Part shown: positions 34,800 to 43,520 of the stretch, one piece after another | Position numbering within the stretch: position 1 is the stretch's first letter | Layout: each line of letters starts with the position of its first letter | Source of the DNA: Aquimarina rhabdastrellae | GTDB taxonomy: Bacteria > Bacteroidota > Bacteroidia > Flavobacteriales > Flavobacteriaceae | NCBI GenBank assembly: GCA_947387485.1 | Contig: CANDNT010000010.1 | Location: 1-64,000 of the forward strand | Direction of reading: 5' to 3' | Length of the DNA stretch: 64,000 nucleotides | Notes under the pieces: model-generated | What the model saw: the letters and a program-made list of their open reading frames with translations, nothing else | Told to the model about the DNA's origin: nothing | Database searches by the model: none | Program-made: the position numbers and the translations under genes

Positions 34800-35489
34800 T
34801 TATAATGCATTAGCTATTTGATTCATTCCTTTAAGGTCTTCTACTTTAATTCTTTTTCCTTTAGTAGAAATTAATTTTTCTTTTTTAAGTTGTGATATTA
34901 ATCTAATCGCCGATTCTGTAGCTGTACCTACTACATTAGCGATATCTTCACGAGATAGTACCAATGACAGATACCCTTCTTCGTCTGTACCAAAAGTATC
35001 CTGTAAATATAAAATCACCTCGACCAAGCGTTGCTTTACTGGCTTTTGAGACATATTTACAATTACATCGTCTGCCTCTTTTAATTCGTGAGCCATATGA
35101 CGTAACATCTCTGATGTAAAATTAGGATTCTTATGTACACTATCCATAATAATGTCTTTAGGTACAAAACAAACCTCCATATCAGATACTGCGACAGCAC
35201 TCAAATTTGTAGACTCTTCTACAACAACCGATCGCTGTCCTAGGATCTCCCCTTTAGTGGCAAATTTTACGATTTGATCTTTACCGTTACAACTCAATTT
35301 TGAAAGCTTAGAGATTCCATTACGTACGCAATACACTCCGTTAAGCTTTTCTCCTTCATCAAAAATGGCATCACCTTTTTTGACAACCTTAGTAGTTTTA
35401 TTATCAGACACTTTCTTTAAATCCTCTTTGCTCATGGCTCTAAGTGAATTGAACTGTCTGATAATACAATTTTCACATCTGCTATTCAT
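34800..35489 (-). CDS. fnr: Crp/Fnr-family transcriptional regulator
   Basis: From ATG 35489 the protein has 229 residues. An upstream ATG at 35540 would start before the -7 element, so this start is chosen, and the transcript would then be nearly leaderless. Residues 1-8 carry SRCENC (Cys5, Cys8). The cyclic-nucleotide-type barrel spans about 15-130, with other cysteines in VYCVRNG, LSCNGKDQ and EVCFV. The helix-turn-helix is at about 175-200 (SREDIANVVGTATESAIRLISQLKKEK). FNR in E. coli holds a 4Fe-4S cluster on four cysteines in N-terminal positions plus one in the barrel, so a similar cluster is possible but not proved. It sits beside ccoI, with a shared operator. Confidence 0.9.
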   Translation of the reverse strand: MNSRCENCIIRQFNSLRAMSKEDLKKVSDNKTTKVVKKGDAIFDEGEKLNGVYCVRNGISKLSKLSCNGKDQIVKFATKGEILGQRSVVVEESTNLSAVAVSDMEVCFVPKDIIMDSVHKNPNFTSEMLRHMAHELKEADDVIVNMSQKPVKQRLVEVILYLQDTFGTDEEGYLSLVLSREDIANVVGTATESAIRLISQLKKEKLISTKGKRIKVEDLKGMNQIANAL

Positions 35490-35496
35490 AATACAA

Positions 35497-35504
35497 CAAA
35501 GATA
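35497..35504 (-). promoter_or_regulatory. -7 element of fnr
   Basis: TATCTTTG on the minus strand lies immediately before the start codon (35489), so translation would begin at or within a few bases of the transcript start. Confidence 0.65.
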
Positions 35505-35527
35505 CAAGATAAACACCGACCAAAAAC

Positions 35528-35539
35528 TGATAATTATCA
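35528..35539. promoter_or_regulatory. Shared FNR/CRP-type operator between fnr and ccoI
   Basis: tgataattatca is a perfect palindrome, also read as TGAT-AATT-ATCA. Its centre (35533.5) is 29.5 bp from the -7 element of fnr (first base 35504) and 29.5 bp from that of ccoI (first base 35563), so one site sits at the activator position for both divergent promoters. Confidence 0.75.
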
Positions 35540-35562
35540 TATTTTATTCTATCATCCTGATA

Positions 35563-35570
35563 AACCTTTG
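35563..35570 (+). promoter_or_regulatory. -7-like element of ccoI
   Basis: AACCTTTG differs from TAnnTTTG only in the first base. It lies 29.5 bp from the shared operator centre and excludes a TTG start at 35568. Confidence 0.5.
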
Positions 35571-35594
35571 CATAGGGATAAATGCAACTTAATT

Positions 35595-37970
35595 ATGGAA
35601 AAATCTAGCTGTTTCCATTGCGGTGATATATGCACTTCGATTATCAATTTTGATGATAAAGAGTTTTGCTGTAATGGGTGTAAAACTGTTTACGAAATTT
35701 TTACACTAAGCAACTTAACAGACTACTATACTATAGAGAAAAAAGCTGGAGCAAAACCTCTAGAATCGTATAGTAAATACGATTTTCTGTCTGACGAAAA
35801 AATTGTTTCTCAATTATTAGATTTTGACGACAGTACTACGCAAATCATCACACTTTACATTCCGCATATTCATTGTAGTTCCTGTATTTGGATCTTAGAA
35901 AATTTACATAAACTTCAAGAAAACATAACAGCTTCTCAGGTTAATTTCCCTAAAAAAACTGTTAGAATATCGTATAAAGCATCTTCATATACACTTAAAG
36001 ATTTAGTAATCTTATTAAGTTCCATAGGTTATGAACCTTATATTAGTCTAGATGATGTCGCTTCAGAAAAAAAGGGTGTTGATCGCAGTCTTATCTATAA
36101 ATTAGGTATTGCAGGGTTCGCTTTTGGTAATGTGATGTTCTTATCTTTTCCAGAATATTTTGAAATGCAAGACTATTGGATAGAACGTTATAAGCACACC
36201 TTTAGGTGGTTGATGTTTTTCTTTTCCCTTCCAGTAGTTTTCTATGCGGCTCAATCCTATTTTATAGCTGCATATAGAGGTATTACATCAAGAATACTCA
36301 ATATCGATATTCCTATTGCCTTAGGTATTTTGGTCCTTTTTATTAGAAGTGCTATCGAAATTATTTTTGACCTGGGTACAGGTTTCTTTGATAGTTTAAC
36401 AGGTTTGGTTTTCTTTTTATTGTTAGGAAAGTTCTTTCAGCAAAAAACCTACAACTTCCTTTCTTTTGAAAGAGATTATAAATCCTACTTCCCTATAGCC
36501 GTAACAAAAATTAATTCTGATCAATCTGAAGCTACTGTTCAAGTCTATGACATTAAAAAAGGAGATCGCTTATTAATTCGTAATGGAGAATTGCTTCCTG
36601 TAGATGCCATTTTAATCAAAGGTAAAGCTACCATTGATTATAGTTTTGTAACCGGTGAATCTGAAGCCATACAAAAAAACTCTGGAGATAAACTCTTTGC
36701 AGGTGGTAAACAACTCGACGATGTTATTGAGGTTGAAGCGATAAAAACAGTTTCACAAAGTTATCTTACACAATTATGGAGTCATGAGGTCTTTCAACAA
36801 GAAACAGAAAATCCTTTTAGAACCATTACAGATACCATTAGTAAACGTTTTACTATAGCCGTACTAACCATCGCCACATTAGCAACTACATATTGGATGA
36901 TTTATGATAGTAGCAAAGCACTTAATGTCTTCACTGCTGTATTAATCATTGCCTGCCCATGTGCTATCGCACTTGCTTCTCCTTTTACCTTAGGAAATTT
37001 GTTACGTATCTTGGGTAAAAAGAAGTTTTATCTTAAAAATGCAGCTGTCATAGAAAAAATGGCAACTATTGATACTGTTATATTTGATAAAACAGGGACT
37101 ATTACTTCAAACGAACAAAGTACGATTACTTATGATGGTATACCGCTCACGCACAAAGAAGCGTCTATACTTAAAAGTACCCTAAGAGCTTCTAATCATC
37201 CCTTGAGTAGACGTTTATATGATCAATTAGCTCCTTTTGATATCCAACCCATTGATAGTTTTCAAGAACATTTAGGGCAAGGTATCGAAGCAAAAATCAA
37301 TTCTAAATCTTTAAAAATTGGATCTGCTACTTTTGTAGGTGTACCTATACTATCAAAAAAGACATTACAAACTACAGTACATATCGCTAGTAACGATACT
37401 TATAAAGGATACTACGTTTTTCATAATACTTATAGAAAAGGATTAAAATCATTATTCCAGAAATTTCATAAAGAAATGAAAGTAGGTATTCTTTCTGGAG
37501 ATAATGAAGGAGAAAAAGCTTACCTAGAAACACTACTTCCTAAAGGAATTCCATTACTGTTTAATCAAAAACCAGAAGACAAGCTTAACTACATTAAAGC
37601 CTTACAAGAACAAGGTCAAAAGGTATTAATGATCGGTGACGGTTTAAATGATGCAGGCGCTCTTGTTCAAAGCGATGTAGGTGTTGCTCTTTCAGAAAAT
37701 ATCAATGTCTTTTCTCCTGCCTGCGATGCTATTTTGGATGCTACAAAGTTTGAACAACTATATACCTATTTAAAAACAGCAAAAAAGGCTATGCGTATTA
37801 TTAAAATGAGTTTTATACTCTCATTATTATACAATTTAATCGGACTTTATTTTGCTGTAACAGGGCAATTAAAACCTGTAATAGCTGCCATTTTAATGCC
37901 CTTGAGTTCTATTAGTATAGTGGTCTTTACTACCCTAGCAACAAACATTATCAATAAACAAACTAAATAA
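35595..37970 (+). CDS. ccoI: Copper-exporting P-type ATPase for oxidase assembly (CcoI/FixI)
   Basis: From ATG 35595 the protein has 791 residues. It supplies copper to the cbb3 oxidase. The N-terminal part is a Cys-rich zinc-ribbon-like module (CFHCGDIC near 6-13, FCCNGC near 25-30), followed by a heavy-metal-associated domain with CSSC near 95. Transmembrane helices carry CPCAIALASP near 455. Phosphorylation motif DKTGTITS lies near 501 and GDGLNDAGAL near 685. The start is fixed by the promoter at 35563. It is divergent from fnr and sits upstream of ccoS. Confidence 0.92.
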   Translation: MEKSSCFHCGDICTSIINFDDKEFCCNGCKTVYEIFTLSNLTDYYTIEKKAGAKPLESYSKYDFLSDEKIVSQLLDFDDSTTQIITLYIPHIHCSSCIWILENLHKLQENITASQVNFPKKTVRISYKASSYTLKDLVILLSSIGYEPYISLDDVASEKKGVDRSLIYKLGIAGFAFGNVMFLSFPEYFEMQDYWIERYKHTFRWLMFFFSLPVVFYAAQSYFIAAYRGITSRILNIDIPIALGILVLFIRSAIEIIFDLGTGFFDSLTGLVFFLLLGKFFQQKTYNFLSFERDYKSYFPIAVTKINSDQSEATVQVYDIKKGDRLLIRNGELLPVDAILIKGKATIDYSFVTGESEAIQKNSGDKLFAGGKQLDDVIEVEAIKTVSQSYLTQLWSHEVFQQETENPFRTITDTISKRFTIAVLTIATLATTYWMIYDSSKALNVFTAVLIIACPCAIALASPFTLGNLLRILGKKKFYLKNAAVIEKMATIDTVIFDKTGTITSNEQSTITYDGIPLTHKEASILKSTLRASNHPLSRRLYDQLAPFDIQPIDSFQEHLGQGIEAKINSKSLKIGSATFVGVPILSKKTLQTTVHIASNDTYKGYYVFHNTYRKGLKSLFQKFHKEMKVGILSGDNEGEKAYLETLLPKGIPLLFNQKPEDKLNYIKALQEQGQKVLMIGDGLNDAGALVQSDVGVALSENINVFSPACDAILDATKFEQLYTYLKTAKKAMRIIKMSFILSLLYNLIGLYFAVTGQLKPVIAAILMPLSSISIVVFTTLATNIINKQTK

Positions 37971-37990
37971 TACGGTAAGACCATAAAACA

Positions 37991-38002
37991 TGATATTTAT
38001 CA
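37991..38002. promoter_or_regulatory. FNR/CRP-type operator of the cco operon
   Basis: tgatatttatca is palindromic and extends to ATGAT-N4-ATCAT. Its centre (37996.5) is 29.5 bp upstream of the first base of the -7 element at 38026. Confidence 0.75.
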
Positions 38003-38025
38003 TTTTATAAGGTGCGGTATCACAG

Positions 38026-38033
38026 TACTTTTG
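38026..38033 (+). promoter_or_regulatory. -7 element of the cco operon
   Basis: TACTTTTG, a perfect TAnnTTTG, lies 28 bp before the ccoS start. Confidence 0.65.
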
Positions 38034-38053
38034 GTCTATAAATTAACAGCGTT

Positions 38054-38224
38054 ATGAATGTCATCTACTTACTTCTCACCATAAGTATTATCGTGGCTAT
38101 TCTCTTTTTTGTCGCCTTTATTATATCGGTAAAAAAAGGGCAATATGATGATACTTATACTCCATCTGTTCGGATTCTGTTTGATGACGAGCTCGTAAAG
38201 GAAAAAACAACAACTCACGAATAA
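38054..38224 (+). CDS. ccoS: cbb3 oxidase maturation protein CcoS
   Basis: This 56-residue protein is short enough to escape a length cut-off. It has one N-terminal helix (VIYLLLTISIIVAILFFVAF) and a tail with the CcoS-like KKGQYDDTYTPSVRILFDD. CcoS is needed for cofactor insertion in cbb3 oxidase. It lies 84 bp after ccoI, directly after the promoter at 38026, and 25 bp before ccoNO, exactly where CcoS is expected in Bacteroidota cco clusters. Confidence 0.85.
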   Translation: MNVIYLLLTISIIVAILFFVAFIISVKKGQYDDTYTPSVRILFDDELVKEKTTTHE

Positions 38225-38249
38225 CCAATACACGGATAATTAAATATAT

Positions 38250-40451
38250 ATGGAAATACAGCAGTTTTACTACGATAACAAAATCGTTAAAAAATTCATT
38301 TATGCGACGATGTTTTGGGGAATCATAGGAATGTCGGTAGGGTTATTACTAGCCTTTATGTTTCTATTTCCCAATTTAACAGACGGCATCTCTTGGTTAA
38401 GTTTTGGTAGATTAAGACCTTTACACACCAATGCCGTAATCTTTGCCTTTGTAGGTAATGCTATTTTTGCTGGAGTATACTACTCTACTCAGCGATTACT
38501 TAAAGCTAGAATGTTTAGTGATGCTTTAAGTAATTTTAACTTCTGGGGATGGCAACTTATCATTGTTGGTGCAGCAATTACGTTACCTCTGGGATACACT
38601 ACTTCAAAAGAATATGCCGAGTTAGAGTGGCCTTTTGATATCGCTATTGCATTAGTTTGGGTAGCTTTTGGTTGGAACTTAATCGGTACTATTTTAAAAC
38701 GTAGACAGCGACATCTTTATGTAGCTATCTGGTTTTATTTAGGAACTTTTGTAACCGTAGCTGTATTACATATTTTTAATAGTTTAGAATTACCTGTAAG
38801 TGCTTTAAAAAGTTATTCTGTTTATGCAGGTGTTCAAGATGCATTAGTACAATGGTGGTATGGTCATAATGCCGTAGCATTCTTCTTGACAACTCCGTTT
38901 TTAGGATTGATGTACTACTTTGTACCTAAAGCTGCTAATAGACCTGTATATTCTTATCGCTTATCGATAGTTCACTTCTGGTCATTAATCTTTATCTATA
39001 TCTGGGCTGGTCCTCACCACTTATTATATACTTCATTACCTGATTGGGCACAAAACTTAGGTGTAGCTTTCTCTGTAATGTTAATTGCTCCATCTTGGGG
39101 AGGTATGATCAACGGTTTATTAACCTTGAGAGGTGCATGGGATAAAGTACGTATTGACCCAGTATTAAAATTTATGGTTGTTGCTATTACAGGTTATGGT
39201 ATGGCAACCTTTGAAGGACCTATGCTATCACTTAAAAATGTAAATGCCATTGCGCACTTTAGTGACTGGATTATTGCTCACGTACACGTAGGTGCTTTAG
39301 CATGGAATGGATTCCTAACTTTTGGTATGGCATATTGGTTAGTACCTAAGTTATTCAAAACAAAATTATGGTCTACACAATTAGCCAATGTACACTTCTG
39401 GATAGGTACTTTAGGAATTATCATGTATGCCTTACCTATGTATGTAGCAGGTTTTGTTCAAGCTTCTATGTGGAAACAATTCAATCCAGATGGTACACTT
39501 ACTTATGGTAACTTCTTAGAAACTGTAAATCAAATCATCCCTATGTATTGGATGAGAGCTATAGGTGGTACAATGTTTATCATCGGTATGTTTATCATGG
39601 TATATAATGTTGTAAAAACTATTCAATCTGGTCAAAAAGTTGAAGATGATTTAGCTGAAGCTCCTGCATTACAAAAAATATCAAAAAGACGTGTTAGAGG
39701 TGAAGGATGGCACACTTGGTTAGAGCGTAAACCAGTACAATTAACAATACTAGCTACACTTACTATTTTAATTGGAGGTATTATTCAAATTGTGCCTACT
39801 ACTCTTGTTGACGAATATGTTCCAAAGATCACTAGTGTAAAACCATATACACCTTTAGAACTTGAAGGTAGGGATCTCTATATAAGAGAAAGCTGTAATG
39901 CTTGTCACTCTCAAATGGTAAGACCTTTCCGTAGTGAAGTTGAACGATATGGAGAGTATTCTAAAGCCGGAGAATTTGTTTATGATCATCCATTCTTATG
40001 GGGTAGTAAACGTACCGGACCAGATTTACATCGTATAGGTGGTAAGTACTCAGATAACTGGCACTTAAATCACTTCTATGATCCACAAAGTACATCTTCT
40101 GGTTCTATCATGCCTAGTTATAAGTGGTTAATCAAAAATAAACTTGATCGTTCTGATATTAAAACAAAAATGGAAGCTATGGTCACTTTAGGAGTACCTT
40201 ATACTCCAGAAGAGATCGAACGTGCAGAACAATGGATGGATGAGCAAGCTTCTCAAATAGAGAAAAACTTATATAGCGATCCTGATTTTGCCAAGAGTTA
40301 TAATGAGGACAAAAAATATGCTAAAGAAAATGGACTTGATTTCATTGAAATGAAAGATCGCGAAGTAGTTGCTTTAATCGCTTATATCCAGCGCTTGGGT
40401 ACCGATATTAAAGTTGCTAAAAAAGATGAAGTTTCTCAAAACACAAAATAA
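38250..40451 (+). CDS. ccoNO: Fused cbb3 oxidase subunits CcoN-CcoO
   Basis: The 733-residue protein is a fusion of the catalytic subunit (about 1-470) and the monohaem cytochrome c subunit (about 520-733) of cytochrome cbb3 oxidase, which reduces O2 at low concentration. The CcoN part has the haem and copper histidines in PLHTNAVIFAFVG, WWYGHNAVAFF, GPHHLLYTS and IIAHVHVGALAWNG. The CcoO part has YIRESCNACHSQMVRPF, with the CNACH haem site, and GPDLHRIGGKYS with the ligand methionine later in GSIMPSY. Fused CcoN-CcoO is common in Bacteroidota. It is followed closely by ccoQ and ccoP. Confidence 0.96.
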   Translation: MEIQQFYYDNKIVKKFIYATMFWGIIGMSVGLLLAFMFLFPNLTDGISWLSFGRLRPLHTNAVIFAFVGNAIFAGVYYSTQRLLKARMFSDALSNFNFWGWQLIIVGAAITLPLGYTTSKEYAELEWPFDIAIALVWVAFGWNLIGTILKRRQRHLYVAIWFYLGTFVTVAVLHIFNSLELPVSALKSYSVYAGVQDALVQWWYGHNAVAFFLTTPFLGLMYYFVPKAANRPVYSYRLSIVHFWSLIFIYIWAGPHHLLYTSLPDWAQNLGVAFSVMLIAPSWGGMINGLLTLRGAWDKVRIDPVLKFMVVAITGYGMATFEGPMLSLKNVNAIAHFSDWIIAHVHVGALAWNGFLTFGMAYWLVPKLFKTKLWSTQLANVHFWIGTLGIIMYALPMYVAGFVQASMWKQFNPDGTLTYGNFLETVNQIIPMYWMRAIGGTMFIIGMFIMVYNVVKTIQSGQKVEDDLAEAPALQKISKRRVRGEGWHTWLERKPVQLTILATLTILIGGIIQIVPTTLVDEYVPKITSVKPYTPLELEGRDLYIRESCNACHSQMVRPFRSEVERYGEYSKAGEFVYDHPFLWGSKRTGPDLHRIGGKYSDNWHLNHFYDPQSTSSGSIMPSYKWLIKNKLDRSDIKTKMEAMVTLGVPYTPEEIERAEQWMDEQASQIEKNLYSDPDFAKSYNEDKKYAKENGLDFIEMKDREVVALIAYIQRLGTDIKVAKKDEVSQNTK

Positions 40452-40457
40452 CAAGTC

Positions 40458-40643
40458 ATGCTAAAATTTGTAAAAAATCATATGGAGAGTATCTCAGGGG
40501 TTGAAATATACCCTTTGATCTCCCTTCTTATTTTCTTTTTCTTCTTTGTAGCCTTATTCTGGTGGGTAGCTACAGCTAGAAAAGAACATATCACAGAAGT
40601 AAGTAATATTCCTTTAGAATCTGATAACAACAACACACTATGA
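40458..40643 (+). CDS. ccoQ: cbb3 oxidase small subunit CcoQ
   Basis: This 61-residue protein has one transmembrane helix (SLLIFFFFFVALFWWVA) after a basic N-terminus and a short acidic tail. CcoQ stabilises the oxidase complex. The start lies 6 bp after ccoNO and the stop overlaps the ccoP start (ATGA). Confidence 0.85.
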   Translation: MLKFVKNHMESISGVEIYPLISLLIFFFFFVALFWWVATARKEHITEVSNIPLESDNNNTL

Positions 40644-41617
40644 ATACTGTTTCTTCATATTTAAGAGTCTTTGGTTTTTTGACCTTGGCTTATATTATTC
40701 TAGAATTAACTATTGATTCTGGTACACAATGGGCTATCGAGAAATATCCTGCTTTATGGATTGTTTTATCTCTAGTACTACTTGTTTTGGTTGCTGTAGA
40801 AATTTGTCTAGCAGCCCTTCAAAAAATACTTTTCCAAACGTTAAAAGCAGATGCAAAAGAACGTTACCTAGAAGCTAAACGTCTTAGAAAAGAAAATAAA
40901 TATGCTTGGCTAAAAGAAACTTATGCTAAGTTAACAAAGTCTAAGCCTATAGAAAAAGAAAGTGAAATCATTCTTGATCACAACTATGATGGTATTAAAG
41001 AATTAGATAATTCATTACCGCCATGGTGGGTATATAGTTTTTATGCTACTATCCTATTCGCTTTTATTTATATGGTAAGATTCCATGTGGTTAATGATTA
41101 TACTCAAGACGAAGAATATCTAGCAGAGGTAGCCGCTGCTCAAAAAGCGATTGAAGAATACAAACGTACTGCAAAAGACCTTGTAGACTTCAATACTGTT
41201 GAATTATTGACAGAGGCTTCTGACTTAAAAGCTGGTGAAGGAATTTTTGGAGCAAACTGTGTTGCTTGCCATATGAAAGATGGTGGTGGTGGAATTGGTC
41301 CTAATCTAACTGATAAGTATTGGATTTTAGGTGGTGGAATCAAAAATGTTTTCAAAACAATTTCTGAAGGTGGTAGAGATGGTAAAGGGATGATTGCTTG
41401 GAAACAAAACCTAAAACCAGCACAAATTGCACAGGTAGCTAGTTATGTGTTATCGTTACAAGGTAGTACACCTGCAAACCCTAAGAAAGCCGAAGGTGAT
41501 TTATGGACAGATCCTAATGCACCTCAAGAAGAAGCTCCTAAAACTAGTATTGACTCCACAGCAATTCAAACTCCTGCTGTAGATTCTACTAGTGTAGTAA
41601 GTACTCTTAAGAAATAA
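40640..41617 (+). CDS. ccoP: cbb3 oxidase cytochrome c subunit CcoP, monohaem
   Basis: The 325-residue protein has two hydrophobic segments in its first 65 residues, a charged loop (KETYAKLTKSKPIEKESE), a further segment around 132-148, and one cytochrome c domain with ANCVACHMK, the CVACH haem site, near 210, and GPNLTDKYW. The usual CcoP carries two haem sites. Only one CxxCH is present here, as in other Bacteroidota. The C-terminus is Pro- and Thr-rich. It passes electrons to CcoNO. Confidence 0.9.
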   Translation: MNTVSSYLRVFGFLTLAYIILELTIDSGTQWAIEKYPALWIVLSLVLLVLVAVEICLAALQKILFQTLKADAKERYLEAKRLRKENKYAWLKETYAKLTKSKPIEKESEIILDHNYDGIKELDNSLPPWWVYSFYATILFAFIYMVRFHVVNDYTQDEEYLAEVAAAQKAIEEYKRTAKDLVDFNTVELLTEASDLKAGEGIFGANCVACHMKDGGGGIGPNLTDKYWILGGGIKNVFKTISEGGRDGKGMIAWKQNLKPAQIAQVASYVLSLQGSTPANPKKAEGDLWTDPNAPQEEAPKTSIDSTAIQTPAVDSTSVVSTLKK

Positions 41618-41635
41618 CTTTATAAAGCTACTATA

Positions 41636-43057
41636 TTGGAAACCCCCGAAAATGAACAATTCAGAGACTCTATCGGTACAATAAATACCGAGGGGAAACG
41701 CGCATGGGTTTATCCTAAAAAACCATGGGGTCGTTTATATGATTATCGTAAATGGGTGAGCTACGGGCTATTATTATTTTTATTTAGTTCACCCTTTATC
41801 AAAATCAACGGAAATCAATTTTTGATGTTCAACATCCTTGAGCGACGTTTTAACGTTTTCGGGTTTCCTTTTTGGCCACAAGACTTTCATCTGTTTGTAA
41901 TCATCATGATTATAGGTGTAGTTTTTATCACCTTATTTACGGTTGCATTTGGTCGTATCTTTTGTGGCTGGATATGTCCACAAACCATTTTCATGGAAAT
42001 GGTGTTTAGAAGAATAGAATATTGGATTGATGGAGATCGTGGAGCCCAAATTAGATTAGATAAAGCACCATGGAATGCCGAAAAAATACGTAAACGTGTT
42101 TTAAAATGGTTTGTATTCTTTTTGATCTCTTTTTTAATTGCTAATATTTTTCTTGCTTATTTTATAGGTAGTGATCGGTTGATTCAATATGTAGTAGATG
42201 GCCCAGCTTCGCATTTAAGCACGTTAATCTCTTTACTGATTTTTACTGGAGTATTCTACTTTATCTTTGCCTGGTTTAGAGAGCAAGTTTGTATTATCGT
42301 TTGCCCTTATGGTAGATTACAAGGTGCATTACTTGATACTAAGTCGATTGTTGTTGCTTATGATCATAAACGTGGAGAAGGTCAAAACGGTCGAGCAAAA
42401 TTCAGAAAAAAAGAAGATCGTTCTGCATTAGGTAAAGGCGATTGTATTGATTGTAATCAATGTGTACAGGTTTGTCCTACTGGAATTGACATTCGTAATG
42501 GTACACAACTTGAATGTGTCAATTGTACTGCTTGTATCGATATTTGTAATCACATGATGGAAAAAGTGGATTTACCAAAAGGATTAATTCGCTATGCATC
42601 TGAAGATAATATCGAAAAGAAAGCCAAATTCAAATTTAACAATAGACTTAAAGGATATACTGCTGTACTTACCATCTTGATAGGTGTACTTACAGGAATG
42701 TTATTTTTAAGGAATGATGTCGAAGCTACTGTTTTAAGATTACCAGGGCAGTTATATGAACGTAAGGCAGATAACATCATTAGTAATGTATATACCTTTA
42801 AAGTAGTAAATAAAACTGTTGAAGATATAGCAGACATGCATTTTGAGTTATTATCTCATAAAGGTAAAATAGAATTAGTAACGCATAAAAACTTTACCGT
42901 TAAGGCACAAGATATTGCTGAAGGTACTCTATTTATCGAAATTAATGCTGCTGCTTTGGATAAAGATAAAACCAAATTAAACATTGGTGTATATCAACAT
43001 GATAAACTTATAGAGACTACACAAGCAAACTTTTTAGGTCCTAGAAGTTATAATTAA
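41636..43057 (+). CDS. ccoG: cbb3 oxidase accessory protein CcoG (FixG/RdxA)
   Basis: The 473-residue protein has a TTG start 18 bp after ccoP, with the second residue Glu, and no alternative ATG in frame. It has transmembrane helices in the first half, cysteine motifs for Fe-S clusters (CGWICPQTIFMEM near 110, CIIVCPYGRLQ near 220, CIDCNQCVQVCPTG near 272, CVNCTACIDICNHMM near 297), and a C-terminal Ig-like beta domain. CcoG is a ferredoxin-type reductase that works on Cu(II) for oxidase assembly. The order ccoNO-ccoQ-ccoP-ccoG-ccoH is the usual one. Confidence 0.93.
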   Translation: METPENEQFRDSIGTINTEGKRAWVYPKKPWGRLYDYRKWVSYGLLLFLFSSPFIKINGNQFLMFNILERRFNVFGFPFWPQDFHLFVIIMIIGVVFITLFTVAFGRIFCGWICPQTIFMEMVFRRIEYWIDGDRGAQIRLDKAPWNAEKIRKRVLKWFVFFLISFLIANIFLAYFIGSDRLIQYVVDGPASHLSTLISLLIFTGVFYFIFAWFREQVCIIVCPYGRLQGALLDTKSIVVAYDHKRGEGQNGRAKFRKKEDRSALGKGDCIDCNQCVQVCPTGIDIRNGTQLECVNCTACIDICNHMMEKVDLPKGLIRYASEDNIEKKAKFKFNNRLKGYTAVLTILIGVLTGMLFLRNDVEATVLRLPGQLYERKADNIISNVYTFKVVNKTVEDIADMHFELLSHKGKIELVTHKNFTVKAQDIAEGTLFIEINAAALDKDKTKLNIGVYQHDKLIETTQANFLGPRSYN

Positions 43058-43070
43058 AAACATATAAATT

Positions 43071-43520
43071 ATGAAAATAAATTGGGGAACAGGAATTGTG
43101 ATATGCTTTGTAGCTTTCATTAGTTTTATTTTATTTTTTGTAGTTCGCATGAGTACTCAAAAAGAATATGCGCATGATTTGGTTACCAAAGAATATTATA
43201 AAGCAGAATTAGCTTATCAAAAAGAAATCGACAGTGAAAAAAATAGCTTTTCACTATCAGAAAATATACAGACAAAAATAACTCCAGATGGTTTATTACT
43301 TATTTTCCCAAAAACCATAAAGGATAACGAAATAAAAGGAAAGATATTCCTTTACAGACCTTCTAATAAACTTTTAGATTTTGATACTGTACTATCGATA
43401 TCTAATTCACAAATGCTCATACCAAAAAAACGTTTATTAGAGGGTCGATGGGATATCAAAATCTTCTGGAATTATCAAGATCAAGAATATCTTTTTAAAG
43501 AATCTTTACATTATAAATAA
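43071..43520 (+). CDS. ccoH: cbb3 oxidase accessory protein CcoH (FixH)
   Basis: This 149-residue protein has a single N-terminal helix (GTGIVICFVAFISFILFFVV) and a periplasmic domain. The family's KEYAHDLVTKEYYKAELAYQKEID segment is clear near 31-54. FixH/CcoH is needed for cbb3 assembly with CcoI. It lies 13 bp after ccoG, and the stop is followed directly by the next start. Confidence 0.88.
   Translation: MKINWGTGIVICFVAFISFILFFVVRMSTQKEYAHDLVTKEYYKAELAYQKEIDSEKNSFSLSENIQTKITPDGLLLIFPKTIKDNEIKGKIFLYRPSNKLLDFDTVLSISNSQMLIPKKRLLEGRWDIKIFWNYQDQEYLFKESLHYK

Noticed and set aside
35490..35540. An upstream start for fnr
   Set aside because: The promoter -7 element and the operator lie in that stretch, so the transcript would not include it.
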